DNA of 64,000 nucleotides from the NCBI RefSeq assembly GCF_034627025.1, contig NZ_CP141048.1, positions 3,546,001-3,610,000 of the forward strand, written 5' to 3'. Below the pieces are notes generated by a model. It was not told the origin of the DNA, ran no database searches, and worked only from the letters and a program-made list of their open reading frames with translations. This DNA is from Microvirga lotononidis (lineage in GTDB: Bacteria > Pseudomonadota > Alphaproteobacteria > Rhizobiales > Beijerinckiaceae). Of this stretch, positions 18,677 through 27,614 are shown one piece after another; positions within the stretch are counted from its first letter, which is position 1; the number at the start of each line of letters is the position of its first letter. The position numbers were made by a program, and so were the translations under genes.

Positions 18677-19177
18677 TCAGTCGCAAATTCTGGTTCTGCG
18701 GACTGTGACATCGCCGTAGGGGTCGATCCGCCTCCTCACGACGACGCGGCACTCCTCCATGGGCGCAGCGATGCCGACAACTCTCTCCTGATAGGCGGGT
18801 GCAGGCATGACCGGCGCTCCAGAGACGATCGGAACATTCCGGGGAGGGACCAAGGCGGGCCCCTCATAGCCGTCGCTATATTCCAGGGGCACAATCGGCA
18901 TAGGCTGCTGCGGCACCAGGGCTGGCCCGTCATAACCGCCAACATAGCGGCGCTCGATTACTCGGCGTTCAATCACTCTGTGCTCGGCCGGTGGGGCGAT
19001 ATACGTCTCCTCGACCGCGAGCCGACGCCGGACTGGTGGGCGTTCCAGAACGGCTTCTTGATCCTCGAAGTAGGGGGGCAGATCCGCCGCTACGGCAGCC
19101 GCTGTACTGACCAGAGTTGACCCACCGAGCACCAGTGCGACCAGGCCCGCTTGTGCAAATTTGTTCGGATCTAACAT
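18677..19177 (-). CDS. Hypothetical secreted, Pro/Arg-rich protein with ADLPP motif
   Basis: The 166-residue protein has an N-terminal hydrophobic segment (AGLVALVLGGSTLVSTAAAV) and a probable cleavage at VAA-DLPP, a start of mature sequence common in rhizobial periplasmic proteins. The mature part contains arginine-rich stretches (VIERRVIERRYVGG), an internal repeat (YDGPALVPQQPMPIVP and YEGPALVPPRNVPIV) and a C-terminus VTVRRTRICD with two cysteines in the last part. No catalytic domain is recognisable. It stands alone between convergent and divergent neighbours and is probably a small envelope protein of this lineage. Confidence 0.6.
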   Translation of the reverse strand: MLDPNKFAQAGLVALVLGGSTLVSTAAAVAADLPPYFEDQEAVLERPPVRRRLAVEETYIAPPAEHRVIERRVIERRYVGGYDGPALVPQQPMPIVPLEYSDGYEGPALVPPRNVPIVSGAPVMPAPAYQERVVGIAAPMEECRVVVRRRIDPYGDVTVRRTRICD

Positions 19178-19762
19178 CTGCAGTGAGCTCCTGACGCCTC
19201 TCGATAGGAACGTAGCCTCAAGGTCAAGGTTCCATACTGGAGCTCAGGGGCTGTGCTGAAGCTTCGATAATACAACATTGGCGAAGGAGGATCTCTCTTC
19301 CGAGCGCTGCGGCCGTTTTCATCGGCTAAAAACCGCGTGTGTCCGATGTTCATTGCCGCAATAGAAGATCCATGCGCGAGCTCCTCGCGCACCGTGCTTC
19401 ATCGCGTGCCGTGACCCGGATCGCGTCGAAGAACGCCGGGGCGGCTCTGCCATTCCGCGATCTCCTCTTCACAACATCAGGTGTGGCCGCTGGCTCGTGG
19501 CGGCGCAAGCGGGGCCCGTGCCAGCAAGGGGCTAAAGTTCGGCCTCAATCGCCTGGAACAGGGACCCCGAGTTTGGGGCATGGTTTCGGAAAGCCAGCTC
19601 GACGTATTCCGCCGCCAACGGGTTCCAATGCTGGACGGGGCCAAAAACGCATTTTGGTCACTTTCAGCGTCCACAAACGGTCCGCTTCCCTAATGCCAAG
19701 CTGACTGCATGGCCAGCCGGGCAAGCCAAATCTCTAAGAACCAACAAGGGGCAAATGCGACA
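19178..19762. other. Intergenic region before the CAP-RTX pair
   Basis: Roughly 580 bases without a convincing gene. Frames at 19339-19704 and 19477-19693 have no recognisable motif. The right end should carry the promoter of the CAP-domain genes. Confidence 0.35.
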
Positions 19763-20662
19763 ATGAGCACTCCGACCACCCTCGAGACCTACTTTCTCCA
19801 GCTTGTGAACCAGACCCGCGCCCAGGCCGGAGCCAAGGCGCTCACCTTCGACGGCGAGCTGCTCGACTCCTCGGATTCCCACAGCGCCTGGATGGACCAG
19901 ACGGACACCTTCTCGCACACGGGCGTGAACGGAACGAGCGCCGGGCAGCGCATGACGACGGCCGGATACGGTTGGCAGGGCTGGGGCGAGAACATCGCCT
20001 ATGTGAGCGGACCGCTCAACGAGGCCACAGTCCAAAAGCTGCACGACATGCTCGTGAACTCGCCCGGTCACTATGCCAACATCGTGAACGGCAAGTTCGA
20101 GGAGATCGGTATCGGGCTGAAAGCGGGTACCATCAACGGCTACAATGTCGTCTTCGTGACCCAGAACTTCGGGACCCCGAATGCCGCCGAGCGGGCCGAG
20201 CCAGAGGATGTCGGATCCCCTGCGCCGTCTACCCCGACGCCGGTGCCCGCAGGGCAGGTCATCGTTGGCGATGCGTACGCCAACACCCTGACCGGATCGC
20301 CCGGAGACGACACCCTGAACGGGAAGGGCGGAAAGGATATCCTGACTGGAGGTTCCGGCAAGGACACCTTCGTATTCGATACGGCGGCTGAGGCCCATGG
20401 CGACACGCTGCGCGACTTCGTCCATGGAACGGATCGGATCGATCTGAGGAACATCGATGCCAATACCAAGGCATCCGGCGACCAGTCCTTCACCTTCATC
20501 GGGTCCGACCGCTTCCACAAGGTTGCGGGCGAGCTGCACACCTACCGACTGTCTGACGGGAACACCTACGTTTCAGGCGACACCAACGGCGACGGCGCAG
20601 CCGACTTCGCCGTCAAGGTGATGGGCAATCACGTCTTCACGGGCGCGGACTTCATCCTTTGA
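19763..20662 (+). CDS. CAP/SCP-domain protein with RTX-like C-terminal domain (copy 1)
   Basis: From the ATG at 19763 the protein has 299 residues. Residues about 5-145 are a CAP domain: NQTRAQAGAKALTFDGELL, HSAWMDQTDTFSHTG, WGENIAYVSG and NSPGHYANIVNGKFEEIGIG, with the usual His, Glu and His residues present. A proline-rich hinge (PAPSTPTPVPAG) follows. The C-terminal 130 residues are a short calcium-binding block (GDDTLNGKGGKDILTGGSGK) and a serralysin-type end with DTFVFDTAAEA, IDLRNIDA and YVSGDTNGDGAADFAVKV. There is no signal peptide; type I secretion is the likely export route. CAP-RTX proteins are common in Rhizobiales but their biochemical role is not established. A frame opening at 19709 lacks a better ribosome binding site. 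Confidence 0.87.
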   Translation: MSTPTTLETYFLQLVNQTRAQAGAKALTFDGELLDSSDSHSAWMDQTDTFSHTGVNGTSAGQRMTTAGYGWQGWGENIAYVSGPLNEATVQKLHDMLVNSPGHYANIVNGKFEEIGIGLKAGTINGYNVVFVTQNFGTPNAAERAEPEDVGSPAPSTPTPVPAGQVIVGDAYANTLTGSPGDDTLNGKGGKDILTGGSGKDTFVFDTAAEAHGDTLRDFVHGTDRIDLRNIDANTKASGDQSFTFIGSDRFHKVAGELHTYRLSDGNTYVSGDTNGDGAADFAVKVMGNHVFTGADFIL

Positions 20663-20669
20663 GACGAAT

Positions 20670-20691
20670 GGCCCCGGTCTTCTCCGGGGCC
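20670..20691 (+). terminator. Perfect 8-bp GC hairpin between the two CAP genes
   Basis: GGCCCCGG (20670-20677) pairs with CCGGGGCC (20684-20691) across the loop TCTTCT. It starts 8 bases after the stop codon. No T-run follows, so it may lower but not stop read-through to the second copy. Confidence 0.55.
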
Positions 20692-20707
20692 GTTAACCCG
20701 GCAGACA

Positions 20708-21868
20708 ATGGGACAGAAGGTGCGGGTACCATCAAGCACTGAGGCTTACTTCCTCCAACTCGTCAACGAGGCCCGCGCGACCGCCGGGATTCGACCGCTC
20801 ATGGTCGATAGCGAGCTCATGTACGCGGCCGACTACCACAACCAATGGATGGACAGTACCGACACCGTTTCCCACACGGGCTGGAACGGCTCCGGCGCCG
20901 GTGATCGACTGACGAACCACGGGTATGCCTGGCAGGACAACGGCGAGAACGTCGCCTACCTGAACGGAGCCCTGTCCGAGGCAACGGCCCGCCAGTTGTT
21001 CGACGACCTGATGAGGTCGCCCGAGGGCCGGGACAACATCCTCAATGGTTCGTTCGAGGAAACCGGGATCGTGTTGGGCCAAGGTACCCTCGACGGCAAG
21101 AGCGTCGTGTTTCTCACCCAGGCCTTCGCCAAGCCGACCGAGGCGGAGAGGGCAGAGGCGTACGACAAGGTCGGGAGCTATCTCGGCACTGAGGGCGACG
21201 ACGTGATCCGCGGATCGGACGGAGTGGACGTGATGTACGGCGGAGCCGGCAACGACGTCTACTATATGAACAACGTGAACGACCGGATCGGCGAGAGGGT
21301 CGGCGAGGGCTACGATCACATCTACAGCTCCGTGGGAGCCTACATGGCCAATGAACAGGTGGAGAGGATCACGCTCACCGGATCAGCCGACGTGAGCGCC
21401 ACGGGCAACAACCTGAACAACAGGATCACGGGCAATGCCGGAGCCAACTACATCTATGGCTCGGGAGGGAACGACATCCTGAACGGCAAGGGCGGCAAGG
21501 ACATCCTGTCCGGCGGCAAGGGCAGCGACACCTTCGTGTTCGACTCGGCGGAAGAAGCCAACGGCGACACCATCGACGACTTCGGCGCGTACGGCGACCC
21601 GTATACTCTTCAGGGAAGGGACAAGATCGACCTTTCGGCAATCGACGCGAATGCCAAGATCACGGGCAACCAGGCTTTCACGTTCATCGGCACCGAGCGG
21701 TTCCACAACGTGCCGGGCGAACTCCACTACTACCATCCTGGCGTCGTCTACGGGCGCAACTGGGGCGATACCTACATCTCCGGCGACACGAATGGCGACG
21801 GGAAGGCCGACTTCGCGATTAAACTGCCCGGTTGGCAGATGCCCTCGGCCGACGACTTCGTCCTCTGA
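20708..21868 (+). CDS. CAP/SCP-domain protein with RTX-like C-terminal domain (copy 2)
   Basis: This 386-residue protein is a tandem paralogue of the upstream gene. The CAP domain covers about residues 8-145 (NEARATAGIRPLMVDSEL, YHNQWMDSTDTVSHTG, NGENVAYLNG). At the place where copy 1 has SPGHYANIV, copy 2 has SPEGRDNILN and so lacks the histidine of the usual CAP tetrad. The middle contains two RTX-type stretches (DDVIRGSDGVDVMYGGAGND and NRITGNAGANYIYGSGGNDI) separated by a module of the EGYDHIYSSVGAYMANEQVE type. The end matches copy 1 (GKGGKDILSGGKGSDTFVFD, SAIDANAKITGNQAFTFIG, YISGDTNGDGKADFAIKL). No signal peptide is present. Copy 2 looks diverged in its CAP site and enlarged in its calcium-binding part. 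Confidence 0.88.
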   Translation: MGQKVRVPSSTEAYFLQLVNEARATAGIRPLMVDSELMYAADYHNQWMDSTDTVSHTGWNGSGAGDRLTNHGYAWQDNGENVAYLNGALSEATARQLFDDLMRSPEGRDNILNGSFEETGIVLGQGTLDGKSVVFLTQAFAKPTEAERAEAYDKVGSYLGTEGDDVIRGSDGVDVMYGGAGNDVYYMNNVNDRIGERVGEGYDHIYSSVGAYMANEQVERITLTGSADVSATGNNLNNRITGNAGANYIYGSGGNDILNGKGGKDILSGGKGSDTFVFDSAEEANGDTIDDFGAYGDPYTLQGRDKIDLSAIDANAKITGNQAFTFIGTERFHNVPGELHYYHPGVVYGRNWGDTYISGDTNGDGKADFAIKLPGWQMPSADDFVL

Positions 21869-22024
21869 CAGGCAAACGGGTTTCAGTCGACCTGGGTCCC
21901 CTCCAAGTGCCGTCATTTTGACTGGTCACCCCAGATGTCCGGCACTTGCCAGATCAAAGTGATTTCAGGGCTACTCCCTTCAGGGCTGCCGCCTAACCTG
22001 AGGTCGGCTCGGGCAGTCTCTTGA

Positions 22025-22225
22025 CCTGCGCCAGAGTCTGCAACGGAACCTGGAAACTTCCCCCTGAGCCTTGTGCCGCTCCTTCCGGAACTCCCCGGCA
22101 CCCACGCCATCATCATCTCCGAACGGCACCCGCTGCCGAAATCGGCACAACTCTCCCTGGCAGTCTTGGAGAGGGAGCTGGTGGAGCAATCCAGTCGGCT
22201 TTTCAGCGCGGCGCCGGTCGGCTAA
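22025..22225 (+). pseudogene. Possible C-terminal remnant of a LysR-type regulator
   Basis: An open stretch without start codon reads LSLVPLLPELPGTHAIIISE, RHPLPKSAQLSLAVLERELV and ends SAAPVG before TAA. Its shape resembles the effector-domain end of LysR proteins, where a strand is followed by LSPAAQ-like residues and a final helix. It lies just before a complete LysR gene. The match is by pattern only; it may be chance. The surrounding 21869-22270 holds nothing else. Confidence 0.3.
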
Positions 22226-22270
22226 CCATACCGGAACATTGTCCCGGATGTCCGAAAGGCCGTTGCCCGA

Positions 22271-23173
22271 GTGCCGAACTTCAGACAACTCGAAGTCCTG
22301 AGAACTTTGCTGGCCACCGGCTCAACCGTCGCGGCGGCCAAGACCATGGGTTTGAGCCAGTCCGGTGTCAGCCGCCTGCTGCAACAGCTTGAGGCCGACC
22401 TGTCCCTGACCCTGTTCGTACGCGACAAGGGACGCCTCGTGCCGACCCCGGAGGCCCGGATTCTGGCCCGTGACGCGGAACATGTCCTGCTCGGGCTGGA
22501 CCGGTTCTCGAGCCTGGCCACGGACCTTCGCTCCGGCGCCGCCGGGCCCGAGGTGGTGCGGATCGGTCTGCCGGCGAGCATGTGGGAGAATTTCGCTCCG
22601 CCCATGCTGGTGGAATATGCCAGGGATTTTCCCGGCGTACGTATCGAGACATTTTTCGAGACCACCACCACGATCAAGCGCTTGGTGGAAGAGCGGGTGA
22701 TCGATTTCGGTTTTCTGCGCAACGAGGGTGAGATCAGTGCCGGTATCGTGTTGCAGAGGGTCGCCACCGGATTCAGCGTCTGCGTGATTCACAAGGATCA
22801 TCCGCTGGCCGCTCTCAACGAGATCGGTCCCAAGGATCTTCGCAACATTCCGTTGATCCTCATCGGGCGCCAGCGGCCAGCCCGCATCCTGCTCGACCAG
22901 ACCTTCACGCGGGCCGGGGTCCGGCAGAACGTGAAGATCGAAACCCATACCAACAGTTCCGCCTGCGCCTATGTCGCCCATGGGCTTGGAATCAGCATTT
23001 TGAGCAGTTTCTTCGCCAACCTCTATCGCCATCTGCCGGTGGTGCAGCGTCCTTATGTTCCGAAGAGCACCCAGGAATTCGGCCTAGCCACGGCTGCGGG
23101 GGCTCCCTTGTCTCTGGCCGCGCAGGCGCTGATGGAAGCTCTGAAGCGTCAAATCGCCCAGTCGCAATTGTAA
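22271..23173 (+). CDS. LysR-family transcriptional regulator
   Basis: The 300-residue protein starts at a GTG (22271). Residues 1-60 form the winged helix-turn-helix (FRQLEVLRTLLATGSTVAAA and GLSQSGVSRLLQQLEADLSL), and LFVRDKGRLVPTPEARIL completes it. Residues about 90-295 are the periplasmic-binding-like effector domain, with VRIGLPASMWENFAPPMLVE and IDFGFLRNEGEISAGIVLQR. This is a canonical LysR architecture and length. It is followed on the same strand by the dipeptide-type importer genes after a 176-base gap, so it probably controls them. The effector may be a peptide or N-acyl amino acid transported by that system; that is inference. Confidence 0.92.
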   Translation: MPNFRQLEVLRTLLATGSTVAAAKTMGLSQSGVSRLLQQLEADLSLTLFVRDKGRLVPTPEARILARDAEHVLLGLDRFSSLATDLRSGAAGPEVVRIGLPASMWENFAPPMLVEYARDFPGVRIETFFETTTTIKRLVEERVIDFGFLRNEGEISAGIVLQRVATGFSVCVIHKDHPLAALNEIGPKDLRNIPLILIGRQRPARILLDQTFTRAGVRQNVKIETHTNSSACAYVAHGLGISILSSFFANLYRHLPVVQRPYVPKSTQEFGLATAAGAPLSLAAQALMEALKRQIAQSQL

Positions 23174-23349
23174 AAAGATTTCAAGCTCTTGCGCAGGAGC
23201 AGCTGGCTCGGGCCCATTGCCGTTCCTGCATAAAGGTATGCGAAAAACACATAATATTGCGGCTAAAAATTAATCTGTTCATAGTCATCAGCGGGCATGC
23301 ATTGGAAGCGGCCGCCGAACCTGGGCCGACCACGTCTCCAAGGGAACAG

Positions 23350-24294
23350 ATGCTGAGATTCATCCTCAACCGCCTCATTATGGCGTTGCCGACGGTCGTG
23401 ATCGTATCGATCACGGTTTTTGGCCTCATTCGACTGGTCCCGGGAGATCCGGCTGCTCTTATGCTCGGTGACATGGCGCAGCCGGATCAGATCGCACAAA
23501 TGCGCGGCGAGTTGGGTCTCGACCGGCCGATGCCGGAACAATTTCTGATCTGGGGACACAACGCCCTCATGGGGGATTTGGGAAAGTCCATCGTCACTAG
23601 CGAACCCGTGTTGCACCTCGTGGTCTCCCGTTTCCTCGTCAGCGCCCAGATCGTTGTGGTGGCCGTATTGCTCGCCAGCCTGCTCGCTGTTCCGGCTGGC
23701 GTCATCGCGGCGTGGCGGCAGAACAGCCTCACTGATCTGGCGCTGACCGGGACGGCGACGATCCTGCTATCGATCCCGACCTTCTGGCTTGGCCTGCTCC
23801 TGCTTCTCCTGTTCGGCCTAAAGCTCGGATGGCTTCCGGTTCTCGGCTACGTGTCGGTTGCCAGCAATCTATGGGCCGGACTCATCTACCTTGTTCTTCC
23901 GGTTATGACTCTGGTGATCCACGAGATGGGCGTTCTCATCCGCATGGCGCGGGCGTCTACTCTTGAAGTGCTCAGGCTGGACTACATCACCCATGCTCGT
24001 GCGAAGGGCTTGTCCGAGAGCGCGGTCCTGTGGCGGCACGCTTTCAAGAACGCCTTCGGCCCGACCTGGACCATGATCGGCCTTATCCTCGGCAATCTTC
24101 TCGGAGGAATCGCCGTCATCGAGACCGTCTTCACGGTGCCGGGTCTTGGGCGACTGATGGTCGACAGCATCTTCCAGCGCGATTACCCGGTGATCCAAGG
24201 CTGCTTGCTGTTCGTGGCGCTCTCCTACGTGATGGTCAACCTCATCGTCGACCTTCTCTATCCTCTCTTCGATCCACGGGTGGCTGCGGAATGA
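23350..24294 (+). CDS. Dipeptide-type ABC transporter permease (DppB-like), cluster A
   Basis: The ATG at 23350 follows AAGGGAAC and gives 314 residues. The N-terminal LRFILNRLIMALPTVVIVS segment followed by GLIRLVPGDPAALMLGD is the classical DppB start. Six membrane helices follow. The EAA loop (DYITHARAKGLSESAVLWRH) is conserved, as is the GGIAVIETVFTVPGLGRLMV stretch, and the end reads NLIVDLLYPLFDPRV. It would form the inner-membrane channel with the DppC-like protein encoded next; the two genes overlap in ATGA. A frame opening at 23257 adds 31 residues without family similarity and was not chosen. Confidence 0.92.
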   Translation: MLRFILNRLIMALPTVVIVSITVFGLIRLVPGDPAALMLGDMAQPDQIAQMRGELGLDRPMPEQFLIWGHNALMGDLGKSIVTSEPVLHLVVSRFLVSAQIVVVAVLLASLLAVPAGVIAAWRQNSLTDLALTGTATILLSIPTFWLGLLLLLLFGLKLGWLPVLGYVSVASNLWAGLIYLVLPVMTLVIHEMGVLIRMARASTLEVLRLDYITHARAKGLSESAVLWRHAFKNAFGPTWTMIGLILGNLLGGIAVIETVFTVPGLGRLMVDSIFQRDYPVIQGCLLFVALSYVMVNLIVDLLYPLFDPRVAAE

Positions 24295-25109
24295 GAAAGC
24301 TCACCTTCAACGGCGTCATCGGCGGTGTCCTGATCGCCGCTCTCGTCGCCACGGCCCTCCTCAGCCTGATCTGGACGCCCTACGATCCCATGCGGTTGAG
24401 CTTCACGGCGCGCCTTGCCGCTCCGAGTAGTGCCCATTGGCTCGGCACCGACGATTTCGGCCGCGATGTGCTGAGCCGGATCATGGTGGGCGCCCGCGCG
24501 AGTGTCTGGATCGGCACGCTCACGGTCGCCTTTTCGATGGTGTGCGGCACCGCCATCGGCCTGATCAGCGGCTACGCCCGAGGCTGGCTCGACGGCACCA
24601 TCATGGCAGTCAACAATGCGCTGCTCGCCTTTCCGGGGATCCTGCTGGCGCTTGGGCTTCTGGCGGTGCTCGGCGCCAATCAATACGGCATCATTCTCGC
24701 TCTCGGCATCGCCTATACGCCCTCCATGGCCCGGGTGGTGCGTGGCGCGACCCTGTCCTTGCGCGAACGCGAGTTCATCGAGGCCTCCAAGGTGATGGGT
24801 AACGGCGAATTCTACACCATGGCCCGCCACATCCTGCCGAATTGCATTGCGCCGATTACGGTTCTAGCCACCTCGATGTTCGGCTGGGCAATCCTGTCCG
24901 AGAGTGCCCTGAGCTTTCTGGGACTCGGCGTTCCGCCGCCCGCACCCACCTGGGGCAACATGCTCGCCGCCGGCAGGCCATTCATCGAGCAGGCCGTTTG
25001 GCTCGGTTTGTTTCCCGGCCTTTGCATCGCACTCACGCTGCTCGGCATCAACCTGCTCGGCGACGCTCTGCGCGACCGGCTCGATCCCCGCATGAGAGGT
25101 TTGAGATGA
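24291..25109 (+). CDS. Dipeptide-type ABC transporter permease (DppC-like), cluster A
   Basis: The gene starts in an ATGA overlap with the preceding permease and encodes 272 residues. It shows WLGTDDFGRDVLSRIMVGAR, the hallmark of DppC/OppC proteins, then FPGILLALGLLAVLGANQYG, the EAA-type segment LREREFIEASKVMGNGEFYT and SESALSFLGLGVPPPAPTWG. The C-terminus ends GDALRDRLDPRMRG. It has the shorter N-terminal region without the extra OppC helix. It pairs with the DppB-like protein and the double ATPase to form an importer. The next gene begins four bases before its end. Confidence 0.93.
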   Translation: MRKLTFNGVIGGVLIAALVATALLSLIWTPYDPMRLSFTARLAAPSSAHWLGTDDFGRDVLSRIMVGARASVWIGTLTVAFSMVCGTAIGLISGYARGWLDGTIMAVNNALLAFPGILLALGLLAVLGANQYGIILALGIAYTPSMARVVRGATLSLREREFIEASKVMGNGEFYTMARHILPNCIAPITVLATSMFGWAILSESALSFLGLGVPPPAPTWGNMLAAGRPFIEQAVWLGLFPGLCIALTLLGINLLGDALRDRLDPRMRGLR

Positions 25110-26734
25110 CAGCGGATCAACTTCTCACGGTGCGTGATTTATCGATCCAGGTCGCCCATAGCGGCGCCGAGGTCGTGCGCAAGGTCGGCTTCGACATCGC
25201 GCCCGGCGAGATCGTCGGCATCGTCGGCGAGAGCGGCTCGGGCAAGACCCTGGCGACCCGCGCGTTGATCGCGCTCCTGCCCACGACCATCAAGGTGACG
25301 GGCGGAAGCGTCGTCTACAAGGGACGCGACGTGCTGACGATGAGCGATGGCGACATACGGCGCCTTCGCGGGCCTGAGATCGGAGTCGTGTTCCAGGAGC
25401 CGATGACCTCGCTCAATCCATCGATGACCATCGGACGCCAGCTCGAAGAAGGTTTGATCCTCCACACCAAGTTGACTCCGGTGGAGCGGCGAACGCGGAT
25501 TCTTGACATGCTCCGGCGCGTTGGCATCCGCGACCCTGAGGGATCGCTGACGGCCTACCCCCATGAATTCTCCGGCGGCATGCGCCAGCGCATCATGCTC
25601 GCCTCCGTGATGCTGCTGACGCCTGCGCTGCTCATTGCCGACGAGCCCACTACGGCCCTTGATGCGGTCGTGCAGCGCGAGGTCATGGAACTCATGGTCG
25701 AGCTCACCCGGGCAGAGGGGACGGCGGTGCTTCTCATCAGCCACGACCTGCCGATGGTGGCCCGCTACACGCAGCGGATTGTCGTGATGGAGAAGGGAGC
25801 CATCGTCGAGCATGGCACCACGGAGCAGATCCTCGAGCGACCGCAGCACCCCTATACGCGGCGGCTGCTCTCATCCCTTCCGCTGCGCGGCGAGGTCCGT
25901 TCGATCGACCGCAGCGCCACGCCGGTCGTTTCGGCGCAGAATATCGTGGTGGAGTATGCGGCCCGTGGCTCGCTCCTAGCGAAAAATAAGACCAAACGGG
26001 CGCTCCACGGGATCAGCGTCGACATTCACGAGGGCGAGGTGGTCGCTCTCGTGGGCGGATCCGGATCCGGCAAGACGACCCTCGGCCGAACCATCGCCGG
26101 CCTCGTCTCGCAGAGCGAGGGCGAGATCCTGTTCCAGGGGCGTCAGCGCGGCGCCGATTGGAACACGTACCGGCTCAACTGCCAGATGGTGTTTCAGGAT
26201 CCCTACTCCTCCCTGGACCCGCGCATGACCATCCTGGCCTTGGTCGAGGAGGCGCTGCGCCTAGTGCCGGGCATTGCTCGTGAACAGAAGCGTAAGCGGG
26301 CGCTCGAATCCCTTGAAGAAGTGGGGCTCGGTCCGGACTATGCCGGCCGTTACCCGCATGAGCTCTCCGGCGGCCAGCGCCAGCGTGTGGCGATCGCCCG
26401 CGCGATTGCCAGACGGCCAAAATTCCTCATTGCCGATGAGCCTGTCTCGGCCCTCGACGTAACGGTGCGGGCTCAGGTGCTCGACCTGTTTACCAGCCTG
26501 CAGAAGCGTTACGGCTTCTCCTGCCTGTTCATCAGCCATGATCTCGGCGTGGTGGAGCAGGTCGCCGATCGCGTCATCGTCATGCAGGACGGCCGCATCA
26601 TCGAACAGGGAGATCGCGACACGATCTTCGATCATCCGCAGGAGGCCTACACGCGGCGGCTTCTTTCGGCAATTCCCGCCCTCGACCTGAACGATCGGGG
26701 AGGGGTGAAACTGAAATGGCGTTTGGAGACCTGA
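25106..26734 (+). CDS. Fused double ATPase (DppD-DppF) of dipeptide-type importer, cluster A
   Basis: From the ATG at 25106, in an ATGA overlap, the protein has 542 residues and two complete ABC domains. Domain 1 (about 1-255) has Walker A GESGSGKT, signature FSGGMRQR and Walker B LLIADEPTTALD. Domain 2 (about 280-535) has Walker A GGSGSGKTT, signature LSGGQRQR and Walker B FLIADEPVSALD. Both have the HPYTRRLLSS-like ends of oligopeptide ATPases. The two subunits that are separate genes in clusters C and D are thus fused here. It energises the two upstream permeases. Confidence 0.95.
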   Translation: MTADQLLTVRDLSIQVAHSGAEVVRKVGFDIAPGEIVGIVGESGSGKTLATRALIALLPTTIKVTGGSVVYKGRDVLTMSDGDIRRLRGPEIGVVFQEPMTSLNPSMTIGRQLEEGLILHTKLTPVERRTRILDMLRRVGIRDPEGSLTAYPHEFSGGMRQRIMLASVMLLTPALLIADEPTTALDAVVQREVMELMVELTRAEGTAVLLISHDLPMVARYTQRIVVMEKGAIVEHGTTEQILERPQHPYTRRLLSSLPLRGEVRSIDRSATPVVSAQNIVVEYAARGSLLAKNKTKRALHGISVDIHEGEVVALVGGSGSGKTTLGRTIAGLVSQSEGEILFQGRQRGADWNTYRLNCQMVFQDPYSSLDPRMTILALVEEALRLVPGIAREQKRKRALESLEEVGLGPDYAGRYPHELSGGQRQRVAIARAIARRPKFLIADEPVSALDVTVRAQVLDLFTSLQKRYGFSCLFISHDLGVVEQVADRVIVMQDGRIIEQGDRDTIFDHPQEAYTRRLLSAIPALDLNDRGGVKLKWRLET

Positions 26735-27598
26735 ATGGACAACGTGACAGCCCCGAGTCGGGCAGCGGAACGGCTCAATGCGATCTGCGATGCGCAGCCT
26801 TTCATCACTCGCTACATGGTGCGCAATCTCCTGACCGGGGAAACCGTTGAGCGGGGCGCCGGCGAGGAGACGCCCTCGGCCAGCACCCGCAAGACCTCCA
26901 TCATGATGGCGGCGCTGAAGGCCGTCGAGGAGGGGCGCCTCGACCTCGACGAGCGCATCGTCTACGAGCAGCGCCTCGCCGAGGAGGTGGCCAGCGGCAT
27001 CTTCCGCTATCTCACGCCCGGTCTCGTCATCTCGCTGCGCGACGCGATCACCGGCATGATGGTGCTGAGCGACAATGTCTGCACCAAGATGGTGTTCGAA
27101 AGGCTCGAGCTCGAGGAGGTCGATCGTTACTGCAAGGCCCTCGGCATGTCCGGAACCCATCACCGGTTCCTCATCCCGCCGCTGGCCCTGTCGCCCGATC
27201 ATGCACTCGGAGCGGTGACGACCACCACCGCGGCCGATCAGGTGCTCCTGCTGCAGACAATCCTTGACGCCCAAACTTCGCCAGAGGCCGCAGCACGGCT
27301 CGGCTGCTCGCAGGACCTGTGCGCCTATGCGCTGAAGACCCTCAAGAGCCAAGTACTGCGCTATGGCATTCATTCGCGACTGCCGTTCGAAACCGTGATC
27401 GCCAGCAAGGGCGGCCGCGGCAAGCGCGGCCGCATGGACGCGGGCATCGTGTTCCGCGATGGAGCGCCGTTCTTTATCATTGCGGCCTATACCGACCAGG
27501 TGCCGCAGGCGATGCCGGACGGGACGCCGGGCTACACAATCGCTTTGGAAACGATCGGCCGGCTCGCCCGCGCCGCGTGGGACGAATTCCAACAATAA
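26735..27598 (+). CDS. Serine beta-lactamase-like hydrolase without signal peptide
   Basis: The 287-residue protein begins directly after the ATPase stop codon. It carries the three motifs of class A beta-lactamase-like enzymes: SxxK at S50-K53 (SASTRKTSIMMAAL), SDN at 112-114 (MVLSDNVCTKMV) and a KGG triad at 225-227 (VIASKGGRGKRG). The mature-type region starts almost at the N-terminus and no secretion signal is present, so it should act in the cytoplasm on imported material rather than protect against antibiotics. Placed between the ATPase and the binding-protein gene of a peptide-type importer, it may cleave an amide or ester in the imported substrate. The true substrate is unknown. Confidence 0.85.
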   Translation: MDNVTAPSRAAERLNAICDAQPFITRYMVRNLLTGETVERGAGEETPSASTRKTSIMMAALKAVEEGRLDLDERIVYEQRLAEEVASGIFRYLTPGLVISLRDAITGMMVLSDNVCTKMVFERLELEEVDRYCKALGMSGTHHRFLIPPLALSPDHALGAVTTTTAADQVLLLQTILDAQTSPEAAARLGCSQDLCAYALKTLKSQVLRYGIHSRLPFETVIASKGGRGKRGRMDAGIVFRDGAPFFIIAAYTDQVPQAMPDGTPGYTIALETIGRLARAAWDEFQQ

Positions 27599-27614
27599 CC
27601 AACGGGAAGAGGAT

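Noticed and set aside
22322..23032. Minus-strand frame opposite the LysR gene
   Set aside because: A shadow frame without family features; the plus-strand LysR protein is canonical.
24845..25105. Upstream extension of the double ATPase frame
   Set aside because: It is a shadow of the DppC gene. The ATGA overlap at 25106 gives a normal start.
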